Source: Methylobacterium sp. Leaf104
GTDB lineage: Bacteria; Pseudomonadota; Alphaproteobacteria; Rhizobiales; Beijerinckiaceae
Reading direction: 5' to 3'
Length of the DNA stretch: 64,000 nt
Assembly: GCF_001422885.1 (NCBI RefSeq)
Contig: NZ_LMMZ01000023.1
Location: forward strand, 249,138-313,137
The first letter of the stretch is position 1. Each line of letters begins with the position of its first letter. This document shows, piece after piece, positions 38,783-47,701 of the stretch. The position numbers were made by a program, and so were the translations under genes. The notes under the pieces are model-generated. The model saw nothing but the letters and a program-made list of their open reading frames with translations. It did no database searches and was not told the DNA's origin.

Positions 38783-38814
38783 GCAAGTCGTCCTGGCAGC
38801 AAGTCGTCCTGGCA
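38783..38814. repeat. 16-bp tandem duplication
   Basis: The 16-mer GCAAGTCGTCCTGGCA is present twice, head to tail, ending 11 bp before the start codon of the 38826 gene. It lies in that gene's 5' leader or promoter and looks recent because the copies are identical. Confidence 0.8.
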
Positions 38815-38825
38815 AAAGGTGCGTG

Positions 38826-39272
38826 ATGCGAAACGGAATACGGTGGTTCGTCCGGATGGCGCTGCCCGTCGGCGCGCTGATGGTCGGCGCAGGCGCTGCG
38901 AGCGCCGATTGCATACGGCACGTCTACAACCGGTCGCCCCTGACCTTGGTGGGTTCGCAGCAGGGCGGTCCCTCCTTCCTGGTGCGCCCGGGCGCCTCGC
39001 GCGCGATCCGGCTCTCGGGTCCCGGCAGCCTCGACCTGTCGGGCTACTGCTCGGCCTACGGTGTCCCGGGCGGGCCGGCCGCGGTCCAGACGTCCCTGCG
39101 CTACACCGCCGTCCTCGACCGCTGCTACGTCGAGATCGGGCACGACTTCTTCGACCGCGAGCTCGGCCGCGGCTTCCTGCCCCGCGAGAGCCTGGAGCCG
39201 TTCTCCGTCAACAACCCGAAACAGGGTGACGTGGTGCTGTACACCGACCGCGCGATCTGCGGGCCGCGCTAG
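38826..39272 (+). CDS. Secreted cysteine-containing protein of unknown family
   Basis: A 148-aa protein with signal peptide MRNGIRWFVRMALPVGALMVGAGAASA. The mature part is compact, with four cysteines (DCIRHVYN, GYCSAYG, DRCYVEIG, AICGPR), probably two disulfides, and many hydrophobic/aromatic residues typical of a small beta-fold. The repeated FLVRPGASRAIRL / LSGPGSLDL pattern suggests a beta-sandwich. I do not recognise a family. ATG 38826 opens on the signal; the frame extends upstream across the tandem duplication without conserved residues. Confidence 0.78.
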   Translation: MRNGIRWFVRMALPVGALMVGAGAASADCIRHVYNRSPLTLVGSQQGGPSFLVRPGASRAIRLSGPGSLDLSGYCSAYGVPGGPAAVQTSLRYTAVLDRCYVEIGHDFFDRELGRGFLPRESLEPFSVNNPKQGDVVLYTDRAICGPR

Positions 39273-39284
39273 GCGGCGCGACCC

Positions 39285-39545
39285 TCAGATCGGGCGCGGC
39301 ACCTCCGGCTGAAGCTTGAGCGGCCGCGCCAGCTTCTTGGAGAGGCGCCCCGCCGCCTCGACCGCGGCCCCCTCGGCGCTCGCGGCGGCCACGATGGCCA
39401 GGGCGTCGTCCTGGGAGGACGCCTGCACGGCATAGACCCGCAGGTCCTCGCGCCGCTGCTTCACCGCGACCAGGAAGACGTGACCTTTGGCCCGCTTGCG
39501 CTTGTCCTCGAGGGTGGGAATCGGGATCGTGCTCCGACGGCTCAA
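39285..39545 (-). CDS. Small basic hypothetical protein
   Basis: About 86 aa, basic and helical: KRKRAKGHVFLVAVKQRREDLRVYAVQ followed by an alanine-rich segment (ALAIVAAASAEGAAVEAAGRL) and KKLARPLKLQPEVPRPI. Codon use in this part looks coding, while residues encoded further upstream are noise. The start is uncertain: TTG 39545 opens the coding-like part, and ATG codons at 39677 and 39716 are in frame. I recognise no family. It is convergent with the secreted protein, 12 bp apart. Confidence 0.45.
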   Translation of the reverse strand: MSRRSTIPIPTLEDKRKRAKGHVFLVAVKQRREDLRVYAVQASSQDDALAIVAAASAEGAAVEAAGRLSKKLARPLKLQPEVPRPI

Positions 39546-39814
39546 GGATGGACCGGCATCCGCCGGGGGTCTGCGACCCGTGCCGTCCGCGCCGCCATGC
39601 TTCGAAACCTCACGACTGGGCCTCCCGCGATCGCGTGAGGCGTGGCGCTCCCCGGAACTCCGGCGAAGCCAGGGCATCGCTGCGCCGGGCACCCGATCCG
39701 GGTCCGGCCAGCGCAAACGCTATGCACAGCATCGAAGCCTTTCGCCAGCACTTGTGTTCCATCCGGCCTGACGCCGCCGTCGTCCCGCCAGCGTCCGCGC
39801 GCCATCATGCATGC

Positions 39815-40498
39815 CTAGCCGGCGTCCGGAAGATCTTCGACCTTGATGACACCGGGATGATCCCGAAGTTTCTGTGCGATGTCTTCCACCGAGCGGCGCG
39901 AGAGCCGCGCGAAGGTGATCAGCGTCTCGTCGATTCCCGGATCGTCTCCGCGCCGGGTCACGAATTGTCGCACACGGGATGACCGCACCCCGGACACCGA
40001 CTGCAGGACGTCGATGGAAATGCAGCCGGGCTCGGCGACCACCCGCAGGGGACGAATCCGCATCCGGTCGTGGTAGCGCTCCTGCAGCGGCTTCATGCCC
40101 GCGAGGATCACGAGCAGGATCACCGTGGTGGCGATGCCCGCCACGTAGAGGCCGCCGCCGACCGCGAGGCCCACCGCGGCGACCGCCCAGAGGCTGGCGG
40201 CGGTGGTCAGCCCCTTCACCACCTCGCCGCGCAGCAGGATCGTCCCCGCTCCGAGAAATCCGATGCCCGAGACGACCTGGGCGGCCATGCGCGAGGGATC
40301 GAGGCTGACGTTCTGCGTCCCGAGCACGTCGGCGAAGCCGAAGGCCGAGACGATCATGATCAGGCAGGCGCCGACGCCGACCAGCATGTGCGTCCGCAGG
40401 CCCGCGGCCCAGAGCAGGCGCTCGCGCTCGATGCCGATCAGCCCGCTCAGGATCGCGGCCAGGAGCAGGCGCCAGACGATCTCCACATTGCTCAGCAT
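39815..40498 (-). CDS. MgtC/SapB-family inner-membrane protein
   Basis: A 227-aa protein with about five membrane segments and a C-terminal soluble domain. The MgtC signature is present: LLLAAILSGLIGIERER near residue 10, LRTHMLVGVGACLIM near 33, GIGFLGAGTILLRG near 80 and GLTTAASLWAVAAVGLAVGGG near 97. Residues about 150-220 form an ACT-like domain with DETLITFARLSRRSVEDIA. MgtC proteins act on Mg2+ limitation and F-ATPase or phosphate uptake; next to it lies a Pit phosphate transporter, though with 48 bp between them an operon is only possible. The exact role is unknown. Confidence 0.9.
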   Translation of the reverse strand: MLSNVEIVWRLLLAAILSGLIGIERERLLWAAGLRTHMLVGVGACLIMIVSAFGFADVLGTQNVSLDPSRMAAQVVSGIGFLGAGTILLRGEVVKGLTTAASLWAVAAVGLAVGGGLYVAGIATTVILLVILAGMKPLQERYHDRMRIRPLRVVAEPGCISIDVLQSVSGVRSSRVRQFVTRRGDDPGIDETLITFARLSRRSVEDIAQKLRDHPGVIKVEDLPDAG

Positions 40499-40546
40499 GC
40501 CTCCATCACCTCCGGTCGAGGGGTCGCGAGCGGGCGCGGCACGGCC

Positions 40547-41557
40547 TCACCCGAGCCGTGCGGTGAGCGCGTAGCAGGCCGCCGCGATCAGGGCGGCGGC
40601 CGGCAGGGTCAGCACCCAGGCGATCACGATGTTGCCGGCGATCCCCCACCGCACCGCCGAGGTCCGCCGCGCCGCGCCGACGCCGATGATGGCGCCCGTG
40701 ATGGTGTGGGTGGTCGAGACCGGTATGCCGAGCCAGGTCGCGGTGAACAGCGTGATCGCCCCGCCGGTCTCCGCGCAGAAGCCCTGCATCGGGTTCAGCC
40801 GGGTGATCTTCGAGCCCATCGTGTGAACGATGCGCCAGCCGCCGAACAGCGTGCCGAGCGCCATGGCCGACTGGCAGGAGATCACCACCCAGAGCGGGAC
40901 GTGGAACGAGGTCCCGAGATGGCCCTGCGAGTAGAGCAGCACCGCGATGATGCCCATGGTCTTCTGGGCGTCGTTTCCGCCGTGCCCGAGGGAGTAGAGC
41001 GAGGCCGAGACGAACTGCAGGGCTCGGAAGCGCCGGTCGACCGCGAAGGGCGTCGCGCGGACGCAGAGCCAGGACACGATCAGCACCAGGAGCAGGGCGA
41101 GGAGGAAGCCGAGGAGCGGCGAGAGCACGATGGCCGCCGCCGTCTTGGTCAGCCCGCTCCAGACCACCGCGCTGAAGCCCGCCTTGGCGACGCCCGCCCC
41201 GACCAGGCCGCCGACGAGGGCGTGCGAGCTGCTCGACGGGATGCCGTAGACCCAGGTGACGATGTTCCACGCGATGGCACCCAGCAGCGCGCTGAAGATC
41301 ACCCGCGGATCGATGATCCCGGCATCGACGATGCCGGTTCCGAGGGTCTGGGCCACGTGCAGGCCGAAGAACAGGAACGCGATGAAGTTGAAGAACGCGG
41401 CCCAGAGCACCGCGTATTGCGGCCGCAACACCCGCGTCGACACGATGGTGGCGATGGAGTTGGCCGCATCGTGCAGGCCGTTGAGGAAATCGAAGAACAG
41501 CGCGACGGCGATCAGGCCGGCGAGGGCGGGCAGGGCGAGCGCGGTGGCCTCATTCAT
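40547..41557 (-). CDS. pit: Low-affinity inorganic phosphate transporter, Pit family
   Basis: A 336-aa membrane transporter that takes up metal-phosphate using the proton gradient. The duplicated PiT signature appears as FNGLHDAANSIATIVSTRVL-like (written here NGLHDAANSIAT near residue 25) and GHGGNDAQKTMGIIAV near 190; the SSSSHALVGG and STTHTITGAIIG loops near 105 and 285 are also typical. About ten membrane segments are seen. It follows the DUF47 gene by 8 bp; the two nearly always occur together. Confidence 0.93.
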   Translation of the reverse strand: MNEATALALPALAGLIAVALFFDFLNGLHDAANSIATIVSTRVLRPQYAVLWAAFFNFIAFLFFGLHVAQTLGTGIVDAGIIDPRVIFSALLGAIAWNIVTWVYGIPSSSSHALVGGLVGAGVAKAGFSAVVWSGLTKTAAAIVLSPLLGFLLALLLVLIVSWLCVRATPFAVDRRFRALQFVSASLYSLGHGGNDAQKTMGIIAVLLYSQGHLGTSFHVPLWVVISCQSAMALGTLFGGWRIVHTMGSKITRLNPMQGFCAETGGAITLFTATWLGIPVSTTHTITGAIIGVGAARRTSAVRWGIAGNIVIAWVLTLPAAALIAAACYALTARLG

Positions 41558-41565
41558 CGGGTCGC

Positions 41566-42222
41566 CTACACGTTCTCGATCACGATGCCGCTGATCTCGT
41601 TGGCGACGTCCTCGAACCGGTCGACCACGTCCTCGAGATGGCCGTAGATCTCGGCGCCGATGAGGTAGGCCATGGTGTCGCCGTCGCCGCCGTCGTTGCG
41701 GTGGGCCTGGTAGAGCGCCTTCAAACCGCGCTCCTGTAGCTCGTCGGAGAGGCCCTCGACCCGGGTGATCTGCTCGGTCAGCGCGTTGATCCGCCCCGCA
41801 TGGGTGCCGACGGCGGTGAGGAGCGGAATGGTCTCGGCGGTCAGCCGGGCCGCCTCGATCACGGTGCCGCCCATCTCCCGCATCAGGGGCTCGAAGCTGC
41901 GGACCTCGTACAGGGCGATGGTCTTCACCGTCTTGTTCATCTGGTCGATGGCGTCGTCCATCGACTGGATCAGGTCCTTGATGTCGCCGCGGTCGAAGGG
42001 CGTGATGAAGCTGCGGCGCACGGCGAGCAGCACCTCGGCGGTGATCGCATCCGCCTCGTGCTCGCGCTCCACCACCTGCTGGCAGTAGCCCGGAACGGCG
42101 TCGCCGCCCTGGAGCACGCCCTGCAGCGCCTCGGCGCCGGCCACGAGGGTGCGCGAATGCCGCTCGAAGAGGTCGAAGAACCGGTCCTCGCGCGGCATCA
42201 ATGCCTTGAACCAACCCAGCAT
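41566..42222 (-). CDS. DUF47 (PhoU-like) partner of the Pit transporter
   Basis: A 218-aa all-helical cytoplasmic protein of the DUF47/PhoU-like family: DRFFDLFERHSRTLVAGAEAL near residue 12, EHEADAITAEVL near 53, FDRGDIKDLIQSMDDAIDQMNKT near 75, and C-terminal HLEDVVDRFEDVANEISGIV. These proteins pair with Pit permeases and are thought to gate or sense phosphate transport. It is the first gene of the pair and lies 8 bp upstream of pit. Confidence 0.93.
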   Translation of the reverse strand: MLGWFKALMPREDRFFDLFERHSRTLVAGAEALQGVLQGGDAVPGYCQQVVEREHEADAITAEVLLAVRRSFITPFDRGDIKDLIQSMDDAIDQMNKTVKTIALYEVRSFEPLMREMGGTVIEAARLTAETIPLLTAVGTHAGRINALTEQITRVEGLSDELQERGLKALYQAHRNDGGDGDTMAYLIGAEIYGHLEDVVDRFEDVANEISGIVIENV

Positions 42223-42321
42223 TCCGGACTCCGGCCTCGACCCGCTTCGTTAGCCAACTAGGGTTCTGGCATGAACGGGACCAGGGCCGGCGCGTTCACG
42301 GCCACGCCATACGGAGGGGGG

Positions 42322-42762
42322 TCAGCGGCCGACGACGCTGCGGATGGTGAAACTCGACTGGATGCGGGCCACGCCGGGCAGCTTGGACAGCACCGAGCGA
42401 TGAAGCCGTTCGTACTCCGCCATGTCGGCGACGCGGATCTTCAGAAGGTAGTCGGAATCCCCGGTCATCAGGTAGCAATCCTGGACGTCCGGGCAGCGCC
42501 GCACGGCCGCCTCGAAGCGGTTGAGGCAATCCTCCGTCTGCCGCTCCAGGGAGATCCGGGTCATCACCACGAGGCCGGCGGAGCCGGGGCCGTCGAGGAG
42601 CACGGTGTAGCCGCGGATCGTGCCGTTGCGCTCCAGCATCCGCAGCCGGCGCAGGCAGGCGGAGGCCGAAAGTCCGACGCGCTCGGCCAGGGCGGCGTTC
42701 GGGATCCGCGCATCCTCGCGCAGGACCCGGACGATGGCGGCATCGATCTCGTCCAGAGGCAC
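42322..42762 (-). CDS. Lrp/AsnC-family transcriptional regulator
   Basis: A 146-aa regulator: HTH near residue 5-50 ([41 protein letters not shown]) and a RAM ligand-binding domain ([28 protein letters not shown]) with the amino-acid-binding GDSDY motif. The GTG at 42762 is the start, directly before the conserved DEIDAAI. It is divergent from dadA and probably controls it, as Lrp-type regulators do for alanine catabolism. Repeats in the gap between them are listed separately. Confidence 0.93.
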   Translation of the reverse strand: MPLDEIDAAIVRVLREDARIPNAALAERVGLSASACLRRLRMLERNGTIRGYTVLLDGPGSAGLVVMTRISLERQTEDCLNRFEAAVRRCPDVQDCYLMTGDSDYLLKIRVADMAEYERLHRSVLSKLPGVARIQSSFTIRSVVGR

Positions 42763-42786
42763 GACCGGTCCCGAACCCGTTTCACA

Positions 42787-42874
42787 AGGATCGTGCGTCG
42801 ATTCGCAGGATCGTGTGCAGAATGCCGCAAGTGCCGCAGGATCTGCAACGCATTCGCGGCACCGCTCGCAGGAT
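42787..42874. promoter_or_regulatory. Phased AGGAT repeats between the Lrp regulator and dadA
   Basis: AGGAT occurs at 42787, 42807, 42838 and 42870, three of them as CGCAGGAT. The intervals of 20, 31 and 32 bp are close to two, three and three helical turns, so the sites face the same side of the DNA, as expected for an Lrp-type octamer wrapping DNA. The second copy lies inside a loose dyad ATTCGC...GCAGAAT (42801-42823). This is motif reading only. Confidence 0.4.
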
Positions 42875-42960
42875 TCGGTGTCTCTCCCCCGGGGGGATCG
42901 AGGCCGACGCGTCCTGGCCCCACCCATGCTTGGGGCCTTCGGCTCTGCGGGAGACGTGCG

Positions 42961-44217
42961 ATGCGGGTTCTGGTGCTCGGAAGCGGCGTGGTCGGTGTCA
43001 CCACGGCCTATTATCTCGCCAAGGCCGGTCACGCGGTCACGGTGGTGGACCGGCAGCCCGCCGCCGGGATGGAGACCAGCTTCGCCAATGCCGGCCAGGT
43101 CTCGCCGGGCTACTCGGCCCCCTGGGCGGCCCCCGGCATCCCGATCAAGGCCATGAAGTGGCTGATGATGCGCCACAGGCCCCTCGTGCTGTGGCCGACA
43201 TTCGAGCCGCGCTTCTACGGCTGGCTCGCGCGCATGCTCGCGAACTGCACCGAGGACGCCTACATCCGCAACAAGGGCCGCATGGTCCGGCTCGCCGAGT
43301 ACAGCCGCGACGTCCTGCGCGACCTGCGCGACGAGACCGGGATCGCCTACGATCACCGCACCCGCGGCACGCTCCAGCTCTTCCGCACGCAGAAGCAGCT
43401 CGATCATGTCGGCGACGACACCCGCGTCCTCGACACCTACGGCGTCGCCTATGCGGTGCTGGACCCCGCCGGGTGCATCGCGGCCGAGCCGGCGCTCGCC
43501 GCCGTGCGGGACAAGATCGTCGGCGGCCTTCGCCTGACCGGCGACGAGACCGGGGACGCGCACCTGTTCACGCAGCGCCTGGCGGTCCTGTGCGAGCGGC
43601 TGGGCGTGCGCTTCCGCTACGGCACCCGCATCGACGGCATCGAGACCGCGGGCGATGCGGTGACGGGCGTGGTCTGCGGCGGCGAGACCCTCCGGGCCGA
43701 TGCCTATGTCGCCGCCATGGGCTCGTTCACCGCAGCCCTGCTGCATCCCCTCGGCCTGCGGCTGCCGATCTACCCGGTGAAGGGCTACTCGCTGACCCTG
43801 CCGGTCACCGACCCCGGCAAGGCGCCGGTCTCGACCGTCATGGACGAGACCTTCAAGGTCGCGCTGACGCGCCTGGGCGACCGGATCCGGGTGGGTGGCA
43901 CGGCCGAGCTCGCCGGTTTCAGCGATGCCCTGCGCGCACCGCGCCGGGCGACCCTGGAGCGCTGCGTCCGCGACCTGTTCCCAGGGGGCGGCGATCTCTC
44001 GGCGGCCAAGTTCTGGACCGGGCTGCGCCCGATGACGCCGGACGGCACGCCCATCGTCGGCGCCACCCGCTACGCCAACCTCTACACGAATACCGGGCAC
44101 GGCACCCTGGGCTGGACGATGGCCTGCGGCTCTGGGCGGATGCTGGCCGACCTGATGTCCGGGCGCGCGCCCGACATCGACCATTCCGACCTGGCGCTCG
44201 CCCGCTACGCCGCCTGA
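42961..44217 (+). CDS. dadA: D-amino-acid dehydrogenase small subunit
   Basis: A 418-aa FAD enzyme that oxidises D-amino acids such as D-alanine to keto acids at the inner membrane. The dinucleotide-binding start [23 protein letters not shown] is followed by the DadA signature [21 protein letters not shown] near 38, KGYSLTLPV near 280, and [17 protein letters not shown] plus [17 protein letters not shown] near 350-395. ATG 42961 opens directly on the flavin motif. No alanine racemase gene is adjacent. Its probable regulator is the divergent Lrp-type gene. Confidence 0.95.
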   Translation: MRVLVLGSGVVGVTTAYYLAKAGHAVTVVDRQPAAGMETSFANAGQVSPGYSAPWAAPGIPIKAMKWLMMRHRPLVLWPTFEPRFYGWLARMLANCTEDAYIRNKGRMVRLAEYSRDVLRDLRDETGIAYDHRTRGTLQLFRTQKQLDHVGDDTRVLDTYGVAYAVLDPAGCIAAEPALAAVRDKIVGGLRLTGDETGDAHLFTQRLAVLCERLGVRFRYGTRIDGIETAGDAVTGVVCGGETLRADAYVAAMGSFTAALLHPLGLRLPIYPVKGYSLTLPVTDPGKAPVSTVMDETFKVALTRLGDRIRVGGTAELAGFSDALRAPRRATLERCVRDLFPGGGDLSAAKFWTGLRPMTPDGTPIVGATRYANLYTNTGHGTLGWTMACGSGRMLADLMSGRAPDIDHSDLALARYAA

Positions 44218-44230
44218 AGGCCTCAGGCGG
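44210..44230. terminator. Hairpin spanning the facing stop codons of dadA and the AEC gene
   Basis: CCGCCTGA (44210-44217) and TCAGGCGG (44223-44230) form a perfect 8-bp stem with a 5-nt loop. Both halves contain a stop codon (dadA TGA and the AEC gene's TGA), so one hairpin could serve both converging transcripts. No T tract follows. Confidence 0.4.
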
Positions 44231-45152
44231 TGAAGCCCTCCAGAATGAGCATCACCAGCGGAATGGCGAGCCCGGCGAGCACGGTCTGGAGGGCGAGGAT
44301 GCCGGCCATCAGCGGGGCATCGCCGCCGAGCTGCCGAGCCATGATGTAGGACGAGGAGGCCGTCGGCAGGGTCTGGAACAGCAGGGCCGTGGCGGCGGCC
44401 GGGCCGTGCAGGCCGGCGGCGAGGCAGGCCAGGATCGTCACCGCCGGCATCAGGACGAACTTCGCGGCCGAGGCGACGAGGACCGGCCGAAGCCAGGTCC
44501 GCACCGTGCCGGGATCGAGGGCGGCGCCGACGCACAGGAGCCCGAGGGGGAGGGAGGCCTGGCCGAGCGCCTTCAGGGTCGGCTCCAGGCCCGGCAGCAG
44601 ACCGAGGCCCGCGGCCTGCAGGGAGATCCCGACGGCGCAGGCGACCACCAGCGGGTTGAGCAGGAGCTGCCGAAGGATCGCCCGCGGTGACAGCCGGCCG
44701 CCCGAACCGAAGCGGGCGAAGACGAGGACGCACAGGATGTTGACGGTGGGCACGATCGCCGCGTTGGCGACGGCCGCGAGGGCGATCCCCTGCGTGCCGA
44801 AGAGCCCGGCCGCCGCCGAGACCCCGACATAGTTGTTGAAGCGCACCCCGCCCTGGAACACCGAGGTGAAGGCCGCTCCATCGAGGCCGAGCCGCGGCCG
44901 GACCGCCAGCAGGACCAGCGCCACCACGAGGGTCGACGCCACGAGGACCCCCGCGAGCGCCAGGACTGGGACGCCGTCGAGTCTAGCGGTGGCGAGGCCG
45001 TGTACGAAGAGCGCCGGCAGCAGCACGTAGTAGCCGAGGCGCTCCGCCTGCGCCCAGAACGACTCGGCCAGGAGCCCGTTGCGGCGCAGATACATGCCGA
45101 GGCCGATCAGCAGGGCGATCGGCACGAGGGCGAGGACGACCGTCGCGGTCAC
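44223..45152 (-). CDS. AEC-family (auxin efflux carrier-like) permease
   Basis: A 309-aa ten-helix membrane transporter of the AEC family; known members export malonate, auxin-like acids or other anions. Visible family signs are the N-terminal LALVPIALLIGLGMYLRR, GGVRFNNYVGVSAAAGLFG near 105, and paired Gly/Pro-rich helices with SLPLGLLCVGAAL near 205. GTG 45152 (VTATVVLALVP) is chosen because it gives the usual family length; the frame extends upstream 74 codons as Arg-rich noise. Substrate unknown. Confidence 0.87.
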   Translation of the reverse strand: MTATVVLALVPIALLIGLGMYLRRNGLLAESFWAQAERLGYYVLLPALFVHGLATARLDGVPVLALAGVLVASTLVVALVLLAVRPRLGLDGAAFTSVFQGGVRFNNYVGVSAAAGLFGTQGIALAAVANAAIVPTVNILCVLVFARFGSGGRLSPRAILRQLLLNPLVVACAVGISLQAAGLGLLPGLEPTLKALGQASLPLGLLCVGAALDPGTVRTWLRPVLVASAAKFVLMPAVTILACLAAGLHGPAAATALLFQTLPTASSSYIMARQLGGDAPLMAGILALQTVLAGLAIPLVMLILEGFTA

Positions 45153-45440
45153 GCGGCGCGGCCGGATAAGGCGAGACCGGCGGCGGCGAGACCGACTGCG
45201 GCGAGACCGACTGCGGAATGCATGCGCATGGGACGGGGCTCGGGGGAGAGGGCGATGCGCCCTCTTACAGGGAGCGGATTGCGGAAGGGTATCCGGCTCG
45301 GCGCATCGCCGCCGCGCGGAGCCCGATCCGTGCACAGGCCTCGACGGGGACGTGACCGTCCCGGGCATCGCCATGGCCCCCGATTTGCATCATTTTGCTG
45401 CGTGACACCGGTGCGAATCGCCGGATCCGCGGAAGTCCTG

Positions 45441-46781
45441 ATGGCGCCCGAACAGCCCTCGCCGGCCGGCCTCGACGAGACCTATCGCCGGATCACCGGG
45501 CGGCTGCTCCCCTTCCTCATGGTCCTCTGGATCCTGTCCTGGATCGACCGGGTGAATATCGGCTTCGCCAAGCTGCAGATGCTCGCCGACCTGAAATTCA
45601 GCGAAACCGTCTACGGCATCGGCGCCGGGATCTTCTTCATCGGCTACTTCCTCTGCGAGGTCCCGAGCAACCTGCTCCTCGAACGCATCGGCGCCCGCAA
45701 GACCATCGCGCGCATCACCCTGCTGTGGGGCCTGTGCTGCGTGGCGATGATGTTCGTCACCAGCGCCGGCCCGTTCTACGTCCTGCGCTTCCTGCTGGGG
45801 GTGTTCGAGGCGGGATTCTATCCGGGCGTGATCCTGTTCCTGACCTACTGGTACCCCACCCAGCGGCGCGCGAAGGTGTTCGGCCTCTTCATGTCGGCCT
45901 CCGCCATCGCAGGGGTGATCGGCGGGCCGCTCGCCGGCACGATCATGACGGGCCTCGACGGCGTGAACGGCTGGTCCGGCTGGCAGTGGGTGTTCCTCCT
46001 GGAGGGCATCCCGTCGATCCTCGCCGGGATCGTCACGCTGGTCTACCTCACCGACCGGCCGGAGAAGGCCGGGTGGCTGACGCCCGAGCAGCGCGCCCTG
46101 GTGAGCGCGGACCTCGCCCGCGACGCGGCGGCTCTGGGGCCGCGCGAGCACCGCATCCTGGCCTCCCTGCGGGACGGACGGGTCTGGCAATGCATCGCGA
46201 TCTTCTTCTGCATCGTCACCGCGAACTCGGCCCTGACCTTTTTCGGCCCGAGCGTGGTCCGCGAGGCGGGCTACACCGATCCGCTCACCATCGGCTGGAT
46301 CATGTCCGGCGCCTATCTCTGCGGCGCGACCGGGATGATCCTCAACGGCCGCCATTCCGACCGCTCGGGCGAGGCGCGGCTCCATTGCGGGGTGCCGGCC
46401 CTGATCGGCGCCGTGGCGATCGCGCTTCTCGGCATCCTCGTGCCGCTCAGCCCGGCGCTGTCGATCGTCGCCCTGACGGTGGCGATCGTCGGGACCATGA
46501 GCGCGATCCCGGTCTTCTGGCAGATCCCGGGCCGGTTCCTCGCCGGGTCGGCCGCGGCGGCCGGCATCGCGCTGATCAACTCGGTGGCGAACCTCGCCGG
46601 GTTCGGCGCGCCGGCTCTGATGGGAGCCCTGCGCGAGCAGACCGGCTCGGCCGCGACCGGCCTCTGGATCGTCGCCGGCTTCGAGGTCGCGACGCTCCTC
46701 CTCATCCTCGCCTTCATCCCGCCGGAACCCGCGGCCCTGGCCCGCCGGGCCGCCGCGCGCGCCGCGCACGAACCCGCCTGA
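45441..46781 (+). CDS. MFS permease, anion:cation symporter (ACS) family
   Basis: A 446-aa twelve-helix transporter. The ACS-type opening WIDRVNIGFAKLQMLADL lies near residue 33, followed by FIGYFLCEVPSNLLLERIGARK near 65 and GVFEAGFYPGVILFLTYWYP near 115; a central cytoplasmic loop separates the halves. ACS members carry organic anions such as tartrate, phthalate or ureides. It lies 18 bp upstream of the exported hydroxyisourate-hydrolase gene and on the same strand as the rest of the urate set, so uptake of urate, allantoin or a related ureide is a reasonable inference. Confidence 0.9.
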   Translation: MAPEQPSPAGLDETYRRITGRLLPFLMVLWILSWIDRVNIGFAKLQMLADLKFSETVYGIGAGIFFIGYFLCEVPSNLLLERIGARKTIARITLLWGLCCVAMMFVTSAGPFYVLRFLLGVFEAGFYPGVILFLTYWYPTQRRAKVFGLFMSASAIAGVIGGPLAGTIMTGLDGVNGWSGWQWVFLLEGIPSILAGIVTLVYLTDRPEKAGWLTPEQRALVSADLARDAAALGPREHRILASLRDGRVWQCIAIFFCIVTANSALTFFGPSVVREAGYTDPLTIGWIMSGAYLCGATGMILNGRHSDRSGEARLHCGVPALIGAVAIALLGILVPLSPALSIVALTVAIVGTMSAIPVFWQIPGRFLAGSAAAAGIALINSVANLAGFGAPALMGALREQTGSAATGLWIVAGFEVATLLLILAFIPPEPAALARRAAARAAHEPA

Positions 46782-46799
46782 CCCGGAGGAACGGACGCC

Positions 46800-47291
46800 A
46801 TGGATCCATCGGCCCTCACGCGCCGCAGCCTCGTCGGGGCGGGCCTCGGCGCCGTCGCCGCCCCCGGCGCGCGGGCGCAGGCCGGCCCGGCCCCGCCGAG
46901 CGCCCTCGCGACGGCGCCGAAATCCCAGGCCGGCCTCGGCCCGCGCCTGACCCTGCACGCCATCGACAACTTCCACGGCACCCCCGGCGCCGGCATGGTC
47001 TGCGACCTCGCGATCCGCGAGGGCGATGCCTACCGGACGCTCAAGACCGTGACGACCGCCGCCAACGGCCGTCCGGCCGAACCGCTCCTCGTCGACGAGG
47101 CCCTGAAGGTCGGCCAGTACGAGGTGCTCATGCATTTCGAGGCGTACTTCGCCGGGTTCGGCGTGGCGCTGCCCCGGCCGAACTTCCTCGGCCTCGTGCC
47201 GGTGCGCTTCGTGATCCGGGATGCCGGGCAGCGCTACCACCTGCCGGTGCTGTTCACCCCCTGGGGCTATTCCTACTATCGCGGCAGCTGA
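46800..47291 (+). CDS. Tat-exported 5-hydroxyisourate hydrolase-like (transthyretin fold) protein
   Basis: A 163-aa transthyretin-family protein with a twin-arginine signal (LTRRSLVGAGLGAVAAPGARA). The domain holds the family's His/Asp start (LTLHAIDNFHGTPGAGM), the Arg in ANGRPAEP, YHLPVLFTP, and the C-terminal YRGS, so the hydroxyisourate active-site set is kept. Hydroxyisourate hydrolases are normally cytosolic; this copy should act in the periplasm. A second, signal-less copy follows 51 bp downstream (47343). The pair fits an outside-inside division in ureide use. Confidence 0.88.
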   Translation: MDPSALTRRSLVGAGLGAVAAPGARAQAGPAPPSALATAPKSQAGLGPRLTLHAIDNFHGTPGAGMVCDLAIREGDAYRTLKTVTTAANGRPAEPLLVDEALKVGQYEVLMHFEAYFAGFGVALPRPNFLGLVPVRFVIRDAGQRYHLPVLFTPWGYSYYRGS

Positions 47292-47342
47292 CGCGCCGGC
47301 CGACCCGCCCGAGACCAGACCCTTCGCGGAGCCCGAGACATC

Positions 47343-47696
47343 ATGGCCGGCATCACCACACATGTCCTCGACGCGGATCGCGGGCGCCCGGCGCCGGGGG
47401 TCCGCATCGACTTCTCGGTGCGGGAGGGCGGCGCCTGGCGCCTCGTGAAGAGCGTCGTCACCAACGCCGACGGGCGCACCGACGCGCCGATCCTGCCCGC
47501 CGCGGAGGCGAAGGCCGGGCAGTACCAGCTCGAGTTCCACATCGACGCCTACCTGAAGGCCAAGCCCGGCGTGGCCGAGGCCGACATCTTCGTCGACAAC
47601 CCGGTGGTGCGCTTCGCGGTCTTCGATGCCGCGCAGCACTACCACGTGCCGATGCTGTGCGCGCCCGGCACCTGCGCCACCTATCGGGGCAGCTGA
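47343..47696 (+). CDS. uraH: 5-hydroxyisourate hydrolase, cytosolic
   Basis: A 117-aa transthyretin-like enzyme that opens 5-hydroxyisourate to OHCU, the second step of urate breakdown. The family residues are intact: THVLD at the N terminus (catalytic His), TNADGRTDAP near 46, HYHVPMLCAP near 98 and the terminal YRGS. No signal peptide. A CAPGTC pair before the terminus is unusual. uraD starts 5 bp after its stop. No uricase gene is visible in this window. Confidence 0.94.
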   Translation: MAGITTHVLDADRGRPAPGVRIDFSVREGGAWRLVKSVVTNADGRTDAPILPAAEAKAGQYQLEFHIDAYLKAKPGVAEADIFVDNPVVRFAVFDAAQHYHVPMLCAPGTCATYRGS

Positions 47697-47701
47697 CGGC
47701 C

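Larger units (their letters stand above)
38307..38825. other. Intergenic region between paoA and the secreted-protein gene
   Basis: About 519 bp with a lower GC content than the flanking genes. It contains an 11-bp inverted repeat (38529-38575) and a 16-bp tandem duplication (38783-38814). It must hold the pao promoter. No gene is supported; frames on both strands show no family signal. Confidence 0.55.

Noticed and set aside
38826..39272. Whether the orphan secreted protein belongs to the pao operon
   Set aside because: It is on the opposite strand, with 519 bp of intergenic DNA and no shared promoter motif visible.
45395..47700. A long alternative frame across the MFS and hydroxyisourate-hydrolase genes
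   Set aside because: Only its last part, uraD from 47702, is a real gene; the rest is Arg/Pro-rich shadow.
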